Below, piece after piece: positions 43,885 to 56,298 of a DNA stretch of 64,000 nt. The stretch is from contig VIIQ02000028.1 of the NCBI GenBank assembly GCA_007449985.2, positions 213,501 to 277,500 of the forward strand, read 5' to 3'. Within the stretch, counting starts at the first letter, position 1; each line of letters begins with the position of its first letter. The stretch comes from Desmodesmus armatus (Eukaryota; Chlorophyta; Chlorophyceae; Sphaeropleales; Scenedesmaceae). The notes beneath the pieces were generated by a model. The model was not told where the DNA came from. It was given only the letters and a program-made list of their open reading frames with translations, and made no database searches. A program made the position numbers and the translations under genes.

Positions 43885-46800
43885 TTACAGCTTGTCCTGC
43901 AGGTAGTAGCACACACAGCAGCAGCACACAAGATATTCGGCAAGTGTCCACAGTTGACTCAGCAACACACTGACTGCTCGCTGACCCCAAGCAAAGTTTC
44001 AAGGGCGTGTGCACTGTTGACACAACCCATGCACCAATCCACTGATGTCCTGAGCAGGTCTGATACAAAATGAAATGCTGTAGACGACAGATGTTGCAGC
44101 TGTAGCACTTTCAGTGTCAGCAGTTGTCAGGTGGCAGAGCAGTCATCAACTGTCCTGACGACCTCACAGATGCCGTCACTCAAGTGCTACAGCTGCAACA
44201 TCTGCGCTTCTACAGCATTTCATTTCTTCTGAAGGCATATGTTTGAATCAGCACCAGCAGCTTCGTGTTGAGGGTCTTTGTCAAATACCAGCGGCGCAGC
44301 AGAGAGACAGAGGTAGCACATCTGATCGCAACAGGCTCCATACTGCCCTGTGCATGATGTCTGCACTTATTTCTGGGACCATCCACACTTCAACCATCCA
44401 CACTTCAACCATAACCCTGCGCTGCACAACCCCAACCCCTGGCCGCATGGCTCACCTCATAATCGCCCAGGGGCGCGGGCTCTGGCTTGATACCCTTGCG
44501 CTTGCGGATGTCCATGATGAGGGTGTTTGTCTGGGTACCCGCAGTCATGGGGTCGGCCTGCATCAGCTCCCAGTGATCGAACACACACTGGGGGAAGGCC
44601 TGGCCTGAGGTGGCTGCACGCAGGGTGGCTGTGAAACCGAAGGACTCAATGACAGGCAGGTAGGCCTTGATGTTGTACATGGGGGTACCTGGGCGCTGCA
44701 TCTCCTCAAACACCATGCCACGCTTCTGGTTCAGCACTGCAGGGCGGGAAACACCAACACACAACACAGCAGGGTTGTGTGTCAGCGCATGCTGGAGGAG
44801 CGCTTTCTCAACATGGTTCTGACTGTCCTGCACAAGCAATCGTACACAATAACGAGGTCGCAACAACACCAGGTGCTGAACCACCCGTAAGTTAAGCTGT
44901 GTCTGAACACGACCCCACTACCCCTGAAGCTCACCGGAGTAGATGCCTCCCAGAGCCTGCTCTGGTGCCTGGATCTCCACCAGGTACACGGGCTCCATCA
45001 GGCGGGGCTTGGCGGTCAGCTGAGACGCGTACAGGGCACGACGGCAGGTGGGAATGATCTGGCCACCACCACGATGGATGGCGTCAGCGTGCAGCACCAC
45101 ATCGTGCACCTGCAGGACGGAAGCGATACAACAGCGACCGCAAGTCAGATTTGACCAACTGATGTACAGCAGGCCTACCGCCAGCACTATCACCAATTGT
45201 GGTGTGGTGCCACGCCACGCACAAGCAGAACACACGCCACCACAGTGAACATCACATAGTCCAGCTAGGTCTGCCGCAGACTCAGTGAGTGGCTCAGCTG
45301 TGCTTTTACACCTGGAGTCCAAAAGATCAATCCCACTCCCCCCTCACCTCGAACACAATGCCGCGCATGTTCTCCTCAGCCATGACTCCCTCCTTGGTGG
45401 CCCACTGGAAGGCAGCCACGCACGAGTCCTTGATCTCGTTCAGGTACTGCACTCCCTTGGTCACGTCCACCAGGATGTTGGGGCCCATGGTGTCGGGGCC
45501 GAAGCACCAGATCTTCTTGGTCAGCTCCTTGTCCCAACCGAACTCCTGGCTCATGGTGGCAGAGCGGATCTGCAGGCCACAGGGTCGGGTGGGGGGCACA
45601 AACGTAATTTTGATGAGACTTCTCACATATCTATTCTCTTTATCTACCCTCTTTCTGTTATCTACCCAGCCAAACTCCGGGCTCATGGTGGCAGTGTGAG
45701 CGCAAATGCAGGACAGTGGGTGGGTTGGAAAGGGGGGCAGTGAAAGGGGGCCAAGCAGGTGAGAGACATTGATCTGGACACCGACTGTAATGGAGAAACA
45801 AGTATCCTTGTATTATTTACTACGCTTATTATCTATTACTATTCTGACAATTGAAAAGTTATTTTTTGATTGTTGGCTGTCCGTTCTCACCTTGGGGTCA
45901 TCCTTGGGTCCGACCTTGCCCTCGTCAATGGCCTCAGCCAGGCCATCCTCCATGGCGCGGGCCTGCAGGTACAGCCTGTTGTGCTTGTTGGGGGACTTGG
46001 ACATCACGGTGTGGTCGCTGGCGTCACACACGGTCTCACGGAAGGACACCACGGGCTCAGACACGCGGATCTGCGGGAAGGGGCAGAAACACATCGACAG
46101 TGAGTGAAGATGTGACACAGAACACATGCTGGATGGGTGTTAAAAAGGCTTCAGACCAGCTGGGGATGCTGGCAGATTACACTAGCTGTGGGCTGCTGAC
46201 AAATTATAACACCCCAAACCAGCCGCCAACGTTCACGCCTTGCAGATCACAAAGCCAGCACACACAGCCCCTCCGTCTCACCTCAGCGCCACCCATGAAG
46301 TCGTCCTGCAGATCCTTGAGGCAAATCTCCAAGTGCAGCTCACCAGCACCTGCAGCAGGATGTCACCACACAAGCAGCCTCAGCACAACTAGTCTTGCCG
46401 CCGTCATGACTAACCACACACACAATGCAGTACAGCATGGGGATGCCAACGCCACCACCGGTGTCTGCACCCCAAGCTATTTCAGGTGCAAGCCACCAGC
46501 ACCTCGCCCTGCTCCCCTACCTGCAATGATGTGCTCTCCAGTCTCCTCAATGATGCACTGCACCATGGGGTCTGAGCGGGCCAGGCGCTTGAGGCCCTCA
46601 ACCAGCTTGGGCAGGTCAGAGGCAACCTTGGGCTCAACAGCCACACGCACGACAGGGCTCACGCTGAACTTCATGGCCTGTGGGCAGGAACATGAGGTCA
46701 CAGCGTATCAGTCAGTCAATGCTCATGCCAAGGTGGCACACCCACCTTACTTCAGGCTTGCAAAATAAACAAAGTTCAGTCGCACATTGTTCAACGCAGT

Positions 46801-49800
46801 CTGCCATGTACAAGAGACCAACACGCAGCCCCTTGACAATCTCCTTGTGTGCCAGTCCATCTACAGAACACCGTCATACTCTCAACGTCACTCCCCCACA
46901 CACACACCTTCATGGGGTGTGCGTCATCGCATGACTCGTTGGTGAGTGTAGCTGTCTTGGTGATGAACTGGTCCAGGCCAACCAGCGCCACGGTGTTACC
47001 GCAGGGCACGCTCTCCACTGCCTCCTGCTTCCTGCCCATGCACAGCACTGTGCGCTGCACGCTCTTGGTGTACAGGTCCTTCTTCTCACCGGGCACGTAG
47101 TTGGGGCCCATGATGCGCACCTGGGGAGTGGGGCAGGAGAGGGAGGAGGAAAATTAAGAGCAGGGGGGATTGGAGATGAGTGCGTGAGGGTGGAGGGAAG
47201 GGTGCACTGATGCTGTTAGGACCGTGCATGCAAACTAGTTGAGTGACAGTGAGGACCGCACTTGATGTGAAGCATCCGGCAGCAACATGCAGGACAACCT
47301 GGACAAGCAAAGCAAGCAACAGCATTGCAGTTGCAACATGTGCTATGCGCGGAGGGGGGCGACAGGCATGAATCCAGCTTAACTGTGTGTTGCGCCACCT
47401 GGCCAGTGCTGTCGTACCTTCTTGCCGGTGGCCACGGTACCAGCGAACACACGACCGAACGCCACGAAGCGACCCTTGTCGGCTGTGGGGATCATCTTGG
47501 AGATGTACATCATGAGGGGACCGTCGGGGTCGCAGTTCCTGAACACACAAACACATCACACCGCAACATCCACAAATGCGGTCAATACACTGCACATGCG
47601 AATGCTCTTGGCACAGCAAACAGCCACTCCTGGGGACCTCCTCAGCACAGCAGTTGCTCTGTTGCACTGACATTCGAGTGAGAAGCTGCACTGTTGACCA
47701 CAACACTCACATCCTGCTGCCCAGGTTAAAACCATGGTGTGCTCAGGCTTGGCAAAGAAAAATATCTGGCAGTGAGCGCACCTGATGGCAGTGGCGTAGG
47801 TGTCGTCCAGAGGTCCCTCGTACAGGGTGTCCACACGGTACTTCTGGGCAAAGGCTGGGGAGGGCAGGTGGTAGATAATCATCTCCAGCAGAGCCTCGGA
47901 GGCAGGCAGCCAGGTCTACGGACAAGCACAGCAGCAGCAGCAACAAGAGTGAGTAGAGCATTGGGGAGCAAGAGGGAATCAAAAGGGACAGTGTGACAGA
48001 CTGAGGCAACCCTGAAGTTCCAATGGGGATCTACAGAGCAGCCTGCCTGCATCCTATATATTAAAATAATAAGGTGACCCCCTGGTGGGGACGCGCCAGG
48101 CAGGTGCAGGCCACAGGCACCCTGCAGTTGTGTCTGGGTAAGTTAGGAAAGGTGTTTGCAGAGGCTTGGGGCCAGTTGGGCGGCCCTGGTGGGAGAACAG
48201 GCAGCAGTAGACCCTTTCAGGGGCGTTTGCTCGCAAAGTGCTTGATGAAACCATAGTGCCTCACGCCTTAAACGGTGTTGTTTGGGACAATGTATAAACT
48301 CAGCGAGCGTCGGCAGCAACAGAGGGCGCTTGAGGATGTCCACAAAAGTGTCAACGGTGCATGTGTGAGAGGCAGCAAAGGACAAACGGTGGTTAACGAA
48401 GTGAACGGATTGATGTATGATGGATGATAGGCTTGAAGGTGACCGCGTACGCGGCCCTACGGCAAGGCAGCAACATCCACCTGCTGCTGCATTTGAAGAG
48501 ACTATGGACACACAGGCTGCCCTGAAGTCGTCGTTAAGCACGCAGGGCTTGGTTATGTCTGCTTGGTGTAATGCAGCACGGATGGGGCACAGTGCTGCTG
48601 CTCAGCGAGGACCTTGAGGAGTAATGAGGGAGTGGGGAGAGAGGGTCTGTTGGGTAGCGTGAAGGGTCTGTTGAGCAGGGTGAACCTGGTTGTTGGGGGT
48701 GTTGGCAGACACGGTGCATGGAGGTGAGGGGTGGCAGGTGGGAGCAGGGGCGGGAAGGAACGGTGACAAGAGGCGTGCAGGGAGGGGCAATAGGGGGTGA
48801 TAGGGGGGGGGGGGGGGGCAGGGGGGGGGGGGGGGGCGGAGAAGCAGTCAACACCTTAGCAGGCGGTTGCTGACAGCAGGTTGGGCAGGCGGGCTCAGTT
48901 ACAGACACACCATATAATATCGGGGCCGTGGCATGATGCCACGGGTGTCACGCTAGTCCACAGCAAATGAGTTTTGACGTTGTCGCACAAAATACTCATT
49001 CAAGGAAGTTTGCCTCCACAGCATATCGCCCTGATGTTGTGCATAGGAGATGACATATGTTGAAAGGCCTGCCAGTTGACAGCCAGCTCACCAACAGCTG
49101 GAAACGCCTTGAGCATTCAACCTCAGGGCGTTCCAGCTGCCGATGGCCTGGCTATCTACGGAGGCGTTTACCCTCTTCACCCTCAGGAGGCACTGGCACT
49201 TCCAACATTGCCCATGGTGTCCTGACAATAGAAGCCCAACCATGACCCACATGGACAGCTGCTGTGCATGTTGGCGCATGAAAGCACTGCTAGGAGCAGG
49301 TAAAGTTGGGGACCAGGTTGCGCTGGTTGTGCATACTGCCTTGGCACCTCACAACAACCAGCCCACCAGCTACGTGGTGACACAGCCTGACACCTGTGCT
49401 GGAGCCGGACTGGATCATTGCTGTTCGCTGTTGCTGCCCAACAGCCTTTGCAGAGTGACATGCCACATTGCCATCAGTTCCCCTTCATCCCACCCAACCC
49501 CCACTGCTGTTACTATCCCTCGCTGGCTAGCTGCACCCACCAAAGCCAATGCCAACACACAAGTGTCCAAGCACGCCATGTGCTGCTGACTCCCCTTGTC
49601 CCCGTGCCTGGTCCCTCCTGTCGTCGCCTCAATCCCCATATCCTCCTGCTCCCCTTCCCCCTCGTACCTGCATAACACGCTTCATGAGGGGCTTGCCCAC
49701 CAGCTCCTTGTCCTCAGCCTTGAGCTTGCTCAGCACACCAACCTTCTCCAGCATGGCAAACAGCTTGTCCTTCTTGTCCTCCATGGCCAGGTCAATCACC

Positions 49801-52800
49801 TGATGGGGGTGTGGCGCAAGGGGGCAGGTGATATAGCAAGGGGGATGACAACACAGTGGCAGCATGATGCAGCGACAATTCCATCTCCCATTCCAACTTT
49901 TGAATGACTGCGATGTGATGATTGACCGGCCCCACACACCACACAGTGCTGGCCATAAACCCGCCTCTCCTGCCGCCCTGCTGACTCCTCCCTACCACAC
50001 GCTGCTGCTGATTGGCCCCGGCGAGTGAACGTTCGCAAGGGGAAAACAGACAAAAAAAAAGCAAGGCAGTCATTGACGGTGTTGCAGCAGACCCACCTGC
50101 TTGATGGGGTTGTAGCAGAACTGCACGAAACCACGCTGGCAGGTCTTGCTGTCAGTTGCCTTCTTGGTCCACTTCTTGGTGGCTGGGTCAAAGAAGTTGT
50201 CACCCCACAGCTTCTCCATCATCTTGGACTCAGCAGTGCCGAACTTGGCAGCGTACATCTGAGCAAAGGTGGTCAGGGTGAAGGCCCAGGCGTGCAGACC
50301 AGCAGAGAAGGACACTGTGCCCTTATCGGGGTACACCTGCAGCAGCACCACACACGCACCAGACAGACGAAAACAGAAAAGAGAAACAAGCAGAAGCCCA
50401 GCTGTCAGTGTTAGCATACCCGAAGTTGCTATGGACGGCACAGCTGGCGCATATTTTGAGTGGGTAAGATGCACTGCGGCAGTCACAGCGCAGCTGCATT
50501 GGCTGCTGCTGTTCAACACATGCCTCGGCAGACCCCTCGACACCCTCCAAAACCGAGGCAGTTACCAAACGACACGCTTCACACCCTGCACAGCGAGGCA
50601 TCGTGTGGGTTTGAAAATATGGTGATGTCTGTGTGAAATTGTTGTCAGCTGTGTAACTGGCTACAACTACAAACAGGCCCCACCATATCCTCAACCCCAC
50701 ACGATGCCTCGAGGTGCCCCACCTTTCTGCTGCATTTGCCTGCCCCTAGTCCTAACGGCCGCATCGCAACCCACACGGTGCCTCAAGTTGCGCACTGTCC
50801 CCTGCACTGCCCCGTCCCTCTGGGTCCTGGGGGCCGCACCTGCAGGTCCCTTATGGCATCGCCTGATACCTTGTTGCAACCAACGCAAAGCCTCAAGCTG
50901 CCCCACGTTCCCCTGCACTGCCCTGTCCCTGGGTCCTGGGGCCCACACCTTAACCCACACAAGGCCTCAAGCTGCCCCAATGTCCCCTGCGGTGCCCCAT
51001 CCCTATGGGTCCTATGGGCCGCACCTGCAGGTCTCCCATGGCCTCGTCCTGGTATGTTGCCAGGATGACGTTGGCGTTCTCAATCACGCGCAGGTAGGTG
51101 GTGTAGGCCTCCTCACCCTCCAGCTTCAACTCCAGGAAGCAGCGGTCCATCTTGTTCACGGTCAGCACAGGCCTGATGCGCTCACCCAGGGCCTGGGGAG
51201 AGAAAAAGGACACGCATGAGCAAGTGACGTCAGCAGCAGTAGCAGTCAGCAGGTCAAAGCACTGACTCAGTCACCGCCGACCCAGCACAGACAACTTGTT
51301 GCACAGCTGAATAGTTGCTGAATCGACCGAGAACAAGGCCAAACAGTCGCACCCAAGGCCTGAAGGTGGTTGGTCGCCTGCTGTGCCACTGCTGTACCAC
51401 TTTTGCGTAGGCTGCTGACTAAAAGGCTGCATCAAACCCCTGAACCCAGGATGCATCCAACCCTTGACAGCCCTCTAACCTCCTTCATAACCTGAGAATG
51501 GTCAACATGAGCCTGCTGCTGTTTGTGATGGCTTCAGTTGCTGCTGCAGGTTGCAGCGCTATAGCGCCGCGCTGCCAAAACAGCTGCTTCAGTATCAAGG
51601 CGTGCCAACCCAACCTAGATGGCTCATGCTGAATTTCCCTGCTGCCTGCTCCTGTGCTGCTGCACCAAAAAGATTTGTGTGTCCCCAGCCCAGCCCCTCA
51701 CCACTGCCGCTTGCAACACACAGCGCTGCCACAACAAACATCTACTGTCCCTGATTCCAGCACAGCAAAACTGATGGCCCCCAGCAATTGCGCCGCCAGC
51801 ACCCCCGCTAGTGTAGGGCCACCTGCCCACCCTTGCAGTCTCCCGAAGCCTGTCAGTGCTGCTGGCGCTGTCCGTGGCTGTCACTTGCTCCTGCACTCCG
51901 CACAACCCTCCCGCCCTTGTCCGTACTGTCCCACGCCCTTCCCCCTCTACCCAACCCCTCCCACCAACCCTTTCCCCCATATGCTGACACCCTGGCCCCT
52001 CCTCAAAACTCCAGCTCCCCTCCCAAACTTCCTCAACCCCCTCACCCAAGGCTCACCTGGCGCAGCACAGTCTCTGTCTGCACGCACACGCCCTCCACGC
52101 AGTCCACCACCACCAGGGCACCGTCAGTGATACGCAGGGCAGCTGTCACCTCAGAGCTGAAGTCGACGTGACCGGGGGAGTCGATCAGGTTGACCAGGAA
52201 GGCATTGCCAGTGCGGGTCTTCTTGAAGTCCTTGAGGGACTCGTCACTCATCTCATAGTACAGGGAGATACCTGTGGACTTGATGGTGATACCACGCTCC
52301 TGCTCATCTGCACGGGTGTCTGTCAGGCGGGCATCTCCGGCCTGTGTGTGCAGGATGCAGGTAACAGAAGAGCAGCAGGATCAGCCACCAGAAGGGCAGC
52401 AGCTGACACAGCTGCTTCTGTGGCAGGCCTTGCTGTACAGCTGCTGCCCAGCGCCGGCCGAGACTACACCACTGTGAAACACTTCAAACGACCGCGACTT
52501 GGCACATCCAAGGGCAATGGCTGTGTCGGAGCAACATGAGCAACTGACGATCGCCGATCTCGTGGCAACTGACCAGCCGATATCGCTGCTCCGCACCTGC
52601 TCCACGCTCATGATACCGGCAGCTGCCACCAGGGAGTCAGTCAGGGTGGACTTGCCTGCAGCAAATGCCCATGCAACGTGGTCAGTGGAGGGGTAGGGGC
52701 ACACCCAACCATCTGTGCCTGAACTCCTGCCCTGTGTACTCACCGTGATCGACGTGAGCAATCACGGACATGTTCCTGATGTTGTCCTTCTTGTCCTGTT

Positions 52801-52925
52801 GGCAGCATGGACACCAAGGGTGAGTTGCTGAGCAGCTGCTGCAGTCTGATTGCTGCTGGCATCCAGCAGCTTGTCGCTTTGCGCACCATCAGCTTGCGAA
52901 TCTCATCGATCGTGAACTTCACCAT
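43885..52925 (-). CDS. EEF2: translation elongation factor 2 (eEF2), complete, 17 exons
   Basis: This GTPase drives ribosomal translocation in the cytosol. Exons: 52,887-52,925; 52,744-52,795; 52,597-52,655; 52,057-52,341; 51,025-51,192; 50,097-50,336; 49,668-49,799; 47,782-47,915; 47,418-47,538; 46,908-47,120; 46,521-46,677; 46,282-46,349; 45,891-46,070; 45,348-45,569; 44,935-45,109; 44,456-44,736; 43,885-43,896. All junctions are GT-AG and all phases close, giving 845 residues, the normal family length. Visible motifs: AHVDHGKST (G1, split by an intron), ERGITIKST (G2), DSPGH (G3), NKMD (G4), SAG (G5), the LTDTRADEQ loop homologous to the eEF2-kinase site, and [12 protein letters not shown] with the diphthamide histidine. 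The C-terminus is DKL. The last exon carries only three codons plus TAA, found because PLGDYE needs the family ending EDKL. Introns are up to 1.75 kb. Confidence 0.97.
44068..44225. ncRNA. long inverted repeat in the last eEF2 intron; candidate hairpin RNA or foldback element
   Basis: Arm 44,068-44,110 is complementary to arm 44,182-44,225. There are 17 paired bases, a small 4/5-nt internal loop, then 22 paired bases. The 71-nt spacer is itself partly self-complementary (CAGTTGTCAGG against CCTGAC and ACAACTG-type segments). The element lies between eEF2 exons 16 and 17. No clear target-site duplication flanks it. It could be a pre-miRNA-like hairpin or a MITE. Confidence 0.5.
45661..45700 (-). 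repeat. intronic copy of the start of eEF2 exon 14
   Basis: The minus strand reads ATMSPEFGW, against ATMSQEFGW in the true exon that starts at 45,569. The copy covers about 30 nt, lies about 100 nt upstream in the preceding intron, and is followed by a stop codon. Confidence 0.8.
47916..49667 (-). other. eEF2 intron 7, 1.75 kb
   Basis: This is the longest eEF2 intron. It holds two G16 runs (48,803-48,818 and 48,821-48,836). A 132-codon minus-strand frame at 48,143-48,541 has moderately protein-like composition but no recognised motif. No transposon ends were seen. Confidence 0.6.
50690..51024 (-). repeat. tandem copies of the exon 5 / intron 5 boundary of eEF2
   Basis: The exon 5 end GACCTGCAG|GTGCGGCC at 51,025 is repeated near 50,830-50,860 as a clear copy with the same donor, encoding an AIRDLQ-like tail. 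More diverged copies lie near 50,925-50,955 and 50,745-50,765. The intron is made of units of roughly 90-110 bp containing CCTCAAGCTGCCCCA and TGGGTCCT. Confidence 0.75.
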
Positions 52926-54599
52926 CTTGGCAAGCTTTTTGGGTGCTTAAGCACCTCTCAAGAGAACAGAAGAAAGAATGTGGGGACAAACACCCCTGTA
53001 AAGTTCGTGTGGAGGCGGGCACGTTTGGCACCGCTCTGGTCCACGAATACAAACGCACAAAAAGGAAGGGAGGGTCGGTATCGTGACACGAGGCCCCAGG
53101 TGCAGAGCCGACCATCAGTGGTGGTTGAGGGCTTAATAATTTCGCACTTGTCTGTGGAGAACAACAGGTCAAAGCGAAACTTGAACGAAGCGTCGAAATC
53201 AAGCTTATTGCCGGTTTCGGCGCCATGCAAGAGCATCTGCATCCAGTCTGGTCTGGACTTGATAGATCCCTGCACAGTGGTCTCCTTCTTGGCCATTGGG
53301 TATCAAATTGAGGGTATCAGTGGTTCTATGCACATCCAATGGCACCCTTGTCTGGCCTGGGGCGGCTGGGTGCAAGGTGGGGGTTGCAACCTGTGAGCGT
53401 CGAGGCTTGGCCGGGACTTTGTCAAGTGTGCCTTCCATGCCCCAGCCACCAGGTCAACATATCGGTGAAGTCAGCTGCCAACGTTGCTGTATACTATGTG
53501 CACGTTCTTGCTTGACAATGTGGCCAGGCAACAGTGCAATGTCTGTGGAACGCTTCTTGTTTCCAATGTTGCACAGCATGAACTACAGGCGGCTGTCGGG
53601 GGCTGCGGCACCTGTCAATGAACAACAGTGCGCAGCCAGACACAGTGAGGCTAGTGGCATCTCAGCAGCGCAGTGGGCCACATATCACTCTTTTGCAGTG
53701 ACGCAATGGAGCCTGTTGTGTCAACATATTGATGCCTCAGCAGCCCCAACGCCTGCTGCTATCAGCCAACCACAAGGAGTGACACTCAAGGCTGCATGCA
53801 AGTGTGGCTGTACATGTGCGGTGCCCATGGCATCATGTACCCGCCAACATACCCTGCTGTAGGCTACAGCCTTGTAGCAGTTGGCAAGCTCACCAGGGAG
53901 CTTCTGTACTCATTTGCCGGTCAAAATACTTGACCCGGCAGGGCAGTCCATGCCTTGCACGTTCACCTCTCATGCAAGAGCAACAATGTGTCCAAAAAAC
54001 AGTGTCCCCAAGCCCACACAGTCAGCCGTCGGCCCTGTCAGCCGTCAAAGGTTGCTTTATGTTGCTTGGCCTGCTGGCCAGCTCCAGCACACATGTTATG
54101 CAGGCAGGGCATGGATGATCACAGACACACGATCACTGTAGGCCTGCAGGAGTGATGTCACAGCCTTTGGGGACAACTGTGCCGATTTAAGAGGTCAGTG
54201 AAGTCAGAATAACTGCAGTGGAAGGACACAAAAGGGTCACCACTTCCACAGTCAATAAAGTCCAACAGCATCTGCCCAATCACTGGTGATCACGGTGAAG
54301 CATATGCTTCAAGGAGTGCAAACAAACAAGGATGTATCGTGGTGTCCAAAACAATCATTGAAAGAGCGCAAAGTGATGCATGTGGCTCACAGCACCGCAG
54401 CAACAGCGGGCCAAGCTGGTAAACAGCGGTAGATGAAGTGACGATTAGTCAGGGCGCCTGCCAACACAGGTGGCACTAGTGCTCAGCGCCTTGCACGCTT
54501 GCCATGCTGTGGCTGTTGCCCCACCTCAGAACTCCACATTGTCGCCCACATCCGCTTCAGCAACACAAGCATCTTATCACGCAGCACCCAGCTGGCGGT
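52926..54599. promoter_or_regulatory. eEF2 upstream region and spacer to the next gene
   Basis: The 5' leader just upstream of the eEF2 ATG has a pyrimidine-rich stretch ending CTCTTGAG on the minus strand, which could be a 5'-UTR acceptor. A 112-codon minus-strand frame at 52,958-53,296 has no recognised domain and may be leader sequence. From 53,300 to 54,600 I see nothing supportable. Confidence 0.35.
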
Positions 54600-54604
54600 T
54601 TACA
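54600..54604 (-). terminator. TGTAA poly(A) motif of the glycosidase-like gene
   Basis: TGTAA on the minus strand lies 294 nt beyond the stop codon at 54,898. Confidence 0.5.
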
Positions 54605-54897
54605 AAACCCCACGAACCAACCGTGCCGTCTCACACTCTTCAGCCGCTGGTTGAAACTTAGCATCAGTTTGCACCTGGTGACAGGCAAAGGGTGGCCCAT
54701 GGCTACATCAACTTCAGAAACCAGTCACGTCTGAATCAGCCTCATCCCAATAAAATCCCACTGCCCTCTGCCCTCAGACCACACAAGTATCCACACTTGC
54801 CTCACACACGGCCTACAGCATATGGTTATCAAAGCCCTACCAGAGCCAACCACATGCGCTGGCAGTTGCTGCTGGTGACTTCACCAGCACTGAATGC

Positions 54898-56226
54898 TCA
54901 AACAAACACCCACCACACAGCAGTATCACCCCAGCGTGGCCGAGCAAACACTGTTGGGTGAGCCCATGCAGGCACCTCTGAGGGGTCCACAGATAACGCC
55001 ACAGCACTGGCCGAAACCACCTTGCTGCGTGCCGATGCAACCTGCTTCTTGTAATACTTCACCCCTGGCAACGCAAAATACGGCCGGCTAGGCACGGAGC
55101 TCTTCTGATTGAAGTCCTTAATCATAGCAAGCACATCAGGGTCACAGTACGAGTTGAGAGGATCACAGCCGACACTCTCAGGATCCTGGCCTCGTGAGCT
55201 AGGGCCGTACACAGCCCCCACATCCCATGAGCCCACAGACCAAATGTATGCAGCATGCGGGACATACGTCGCCTTGGATCCCTTCTGTCGGAAAAATTTG
55301 AGGTGCTGGCGGTACCATTCCATTCTGAAGGACTTTGTCCACATGTACCTGAAGGGGTCTAGTAGGGTAGGAGGGCTGTCATAGCTCTCAAAAGACCCCG
55401 CACCATTATAAGCATCGCTGCTGAGCTCATAGATGTCTGGGACATCGGTAAGCTTGCACTGCCAGTCCTTGCAGCCACCAAAACCGAGCTCGTTGTAGAT
55501 GACTCGTGTGTTTTGGCTCCGTATGTCGGCCATGCTGGTCTGCACAAACTCCTTCAGTTGCTCGTCGAACTTGCGGGCGGACTGGGACACGTCCAGGGAA
55601 CGGCGAGTTGCGTCATACTGGTCCCAGACATTGGGGTATGAGGACACGCCAACCTCTGTGGAGGTGGAGAGGAGGGACCTGAAGGCTTCCCATTGAGCTT
55701 CAGTCACCTTGGTTGCATTGCTGTACATGTCACAGTAATACCTGAGAGGGGGCAGGGCAGGGAGAAGGAGGGAGTCTTCAGTCTTGATAATGATAAGCTC
55801 AAGGTTTCAAGCAATGCGACTATGGCAGAGGCTGTCTGAGCTAAGAGCAAACTACTGTAGATTGACTGCTGCATTGAATCATGATGCCACCCTGCTGCCA
55901 TACCTGCGGCCAGCATGCCCGCCTCCCACTCACCCGCAAAGCTTCAGTGGGTCAAAGTTGGGTCCCACCCAGACCCTGCTGGCAACATCCGACAGCTCTT
56001 CTTGCACCTCCAGTGCCAGCTGCTCCCACTTGCTGGCATACACAGTGAACGTGCGCCCCTGCTCAGCACCCAAGCTCCAGCTGATGCTGACAGATTCCTC
56101 TGAAGCCTGCAGTGCTGCTTTCACTGCCTGGAGGGTGGGCTGCAGCACGAGAGTCCTGTAGCTCCAGGAGGTGTTGCCTGCAGTGCCTGGCAGGATGGCT
56201 GTTGGGTCAAACTCAGCAGCATTCCT

Positions 56227-56298
<72 letters not shown>

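Noticed and set aside
48143..48541. 132-codon frame inside eEF2 intron 7 as a transposon remnant
   Set aside because: No transposase or reverse-transcriptase motif and no terminal repeats or target duplication were found.
53296..53862. 188-codon plus-strand frame upstream of eEF2
   Set aside because: No motif, Cys-rich random composition and no splice or poly(A) support.
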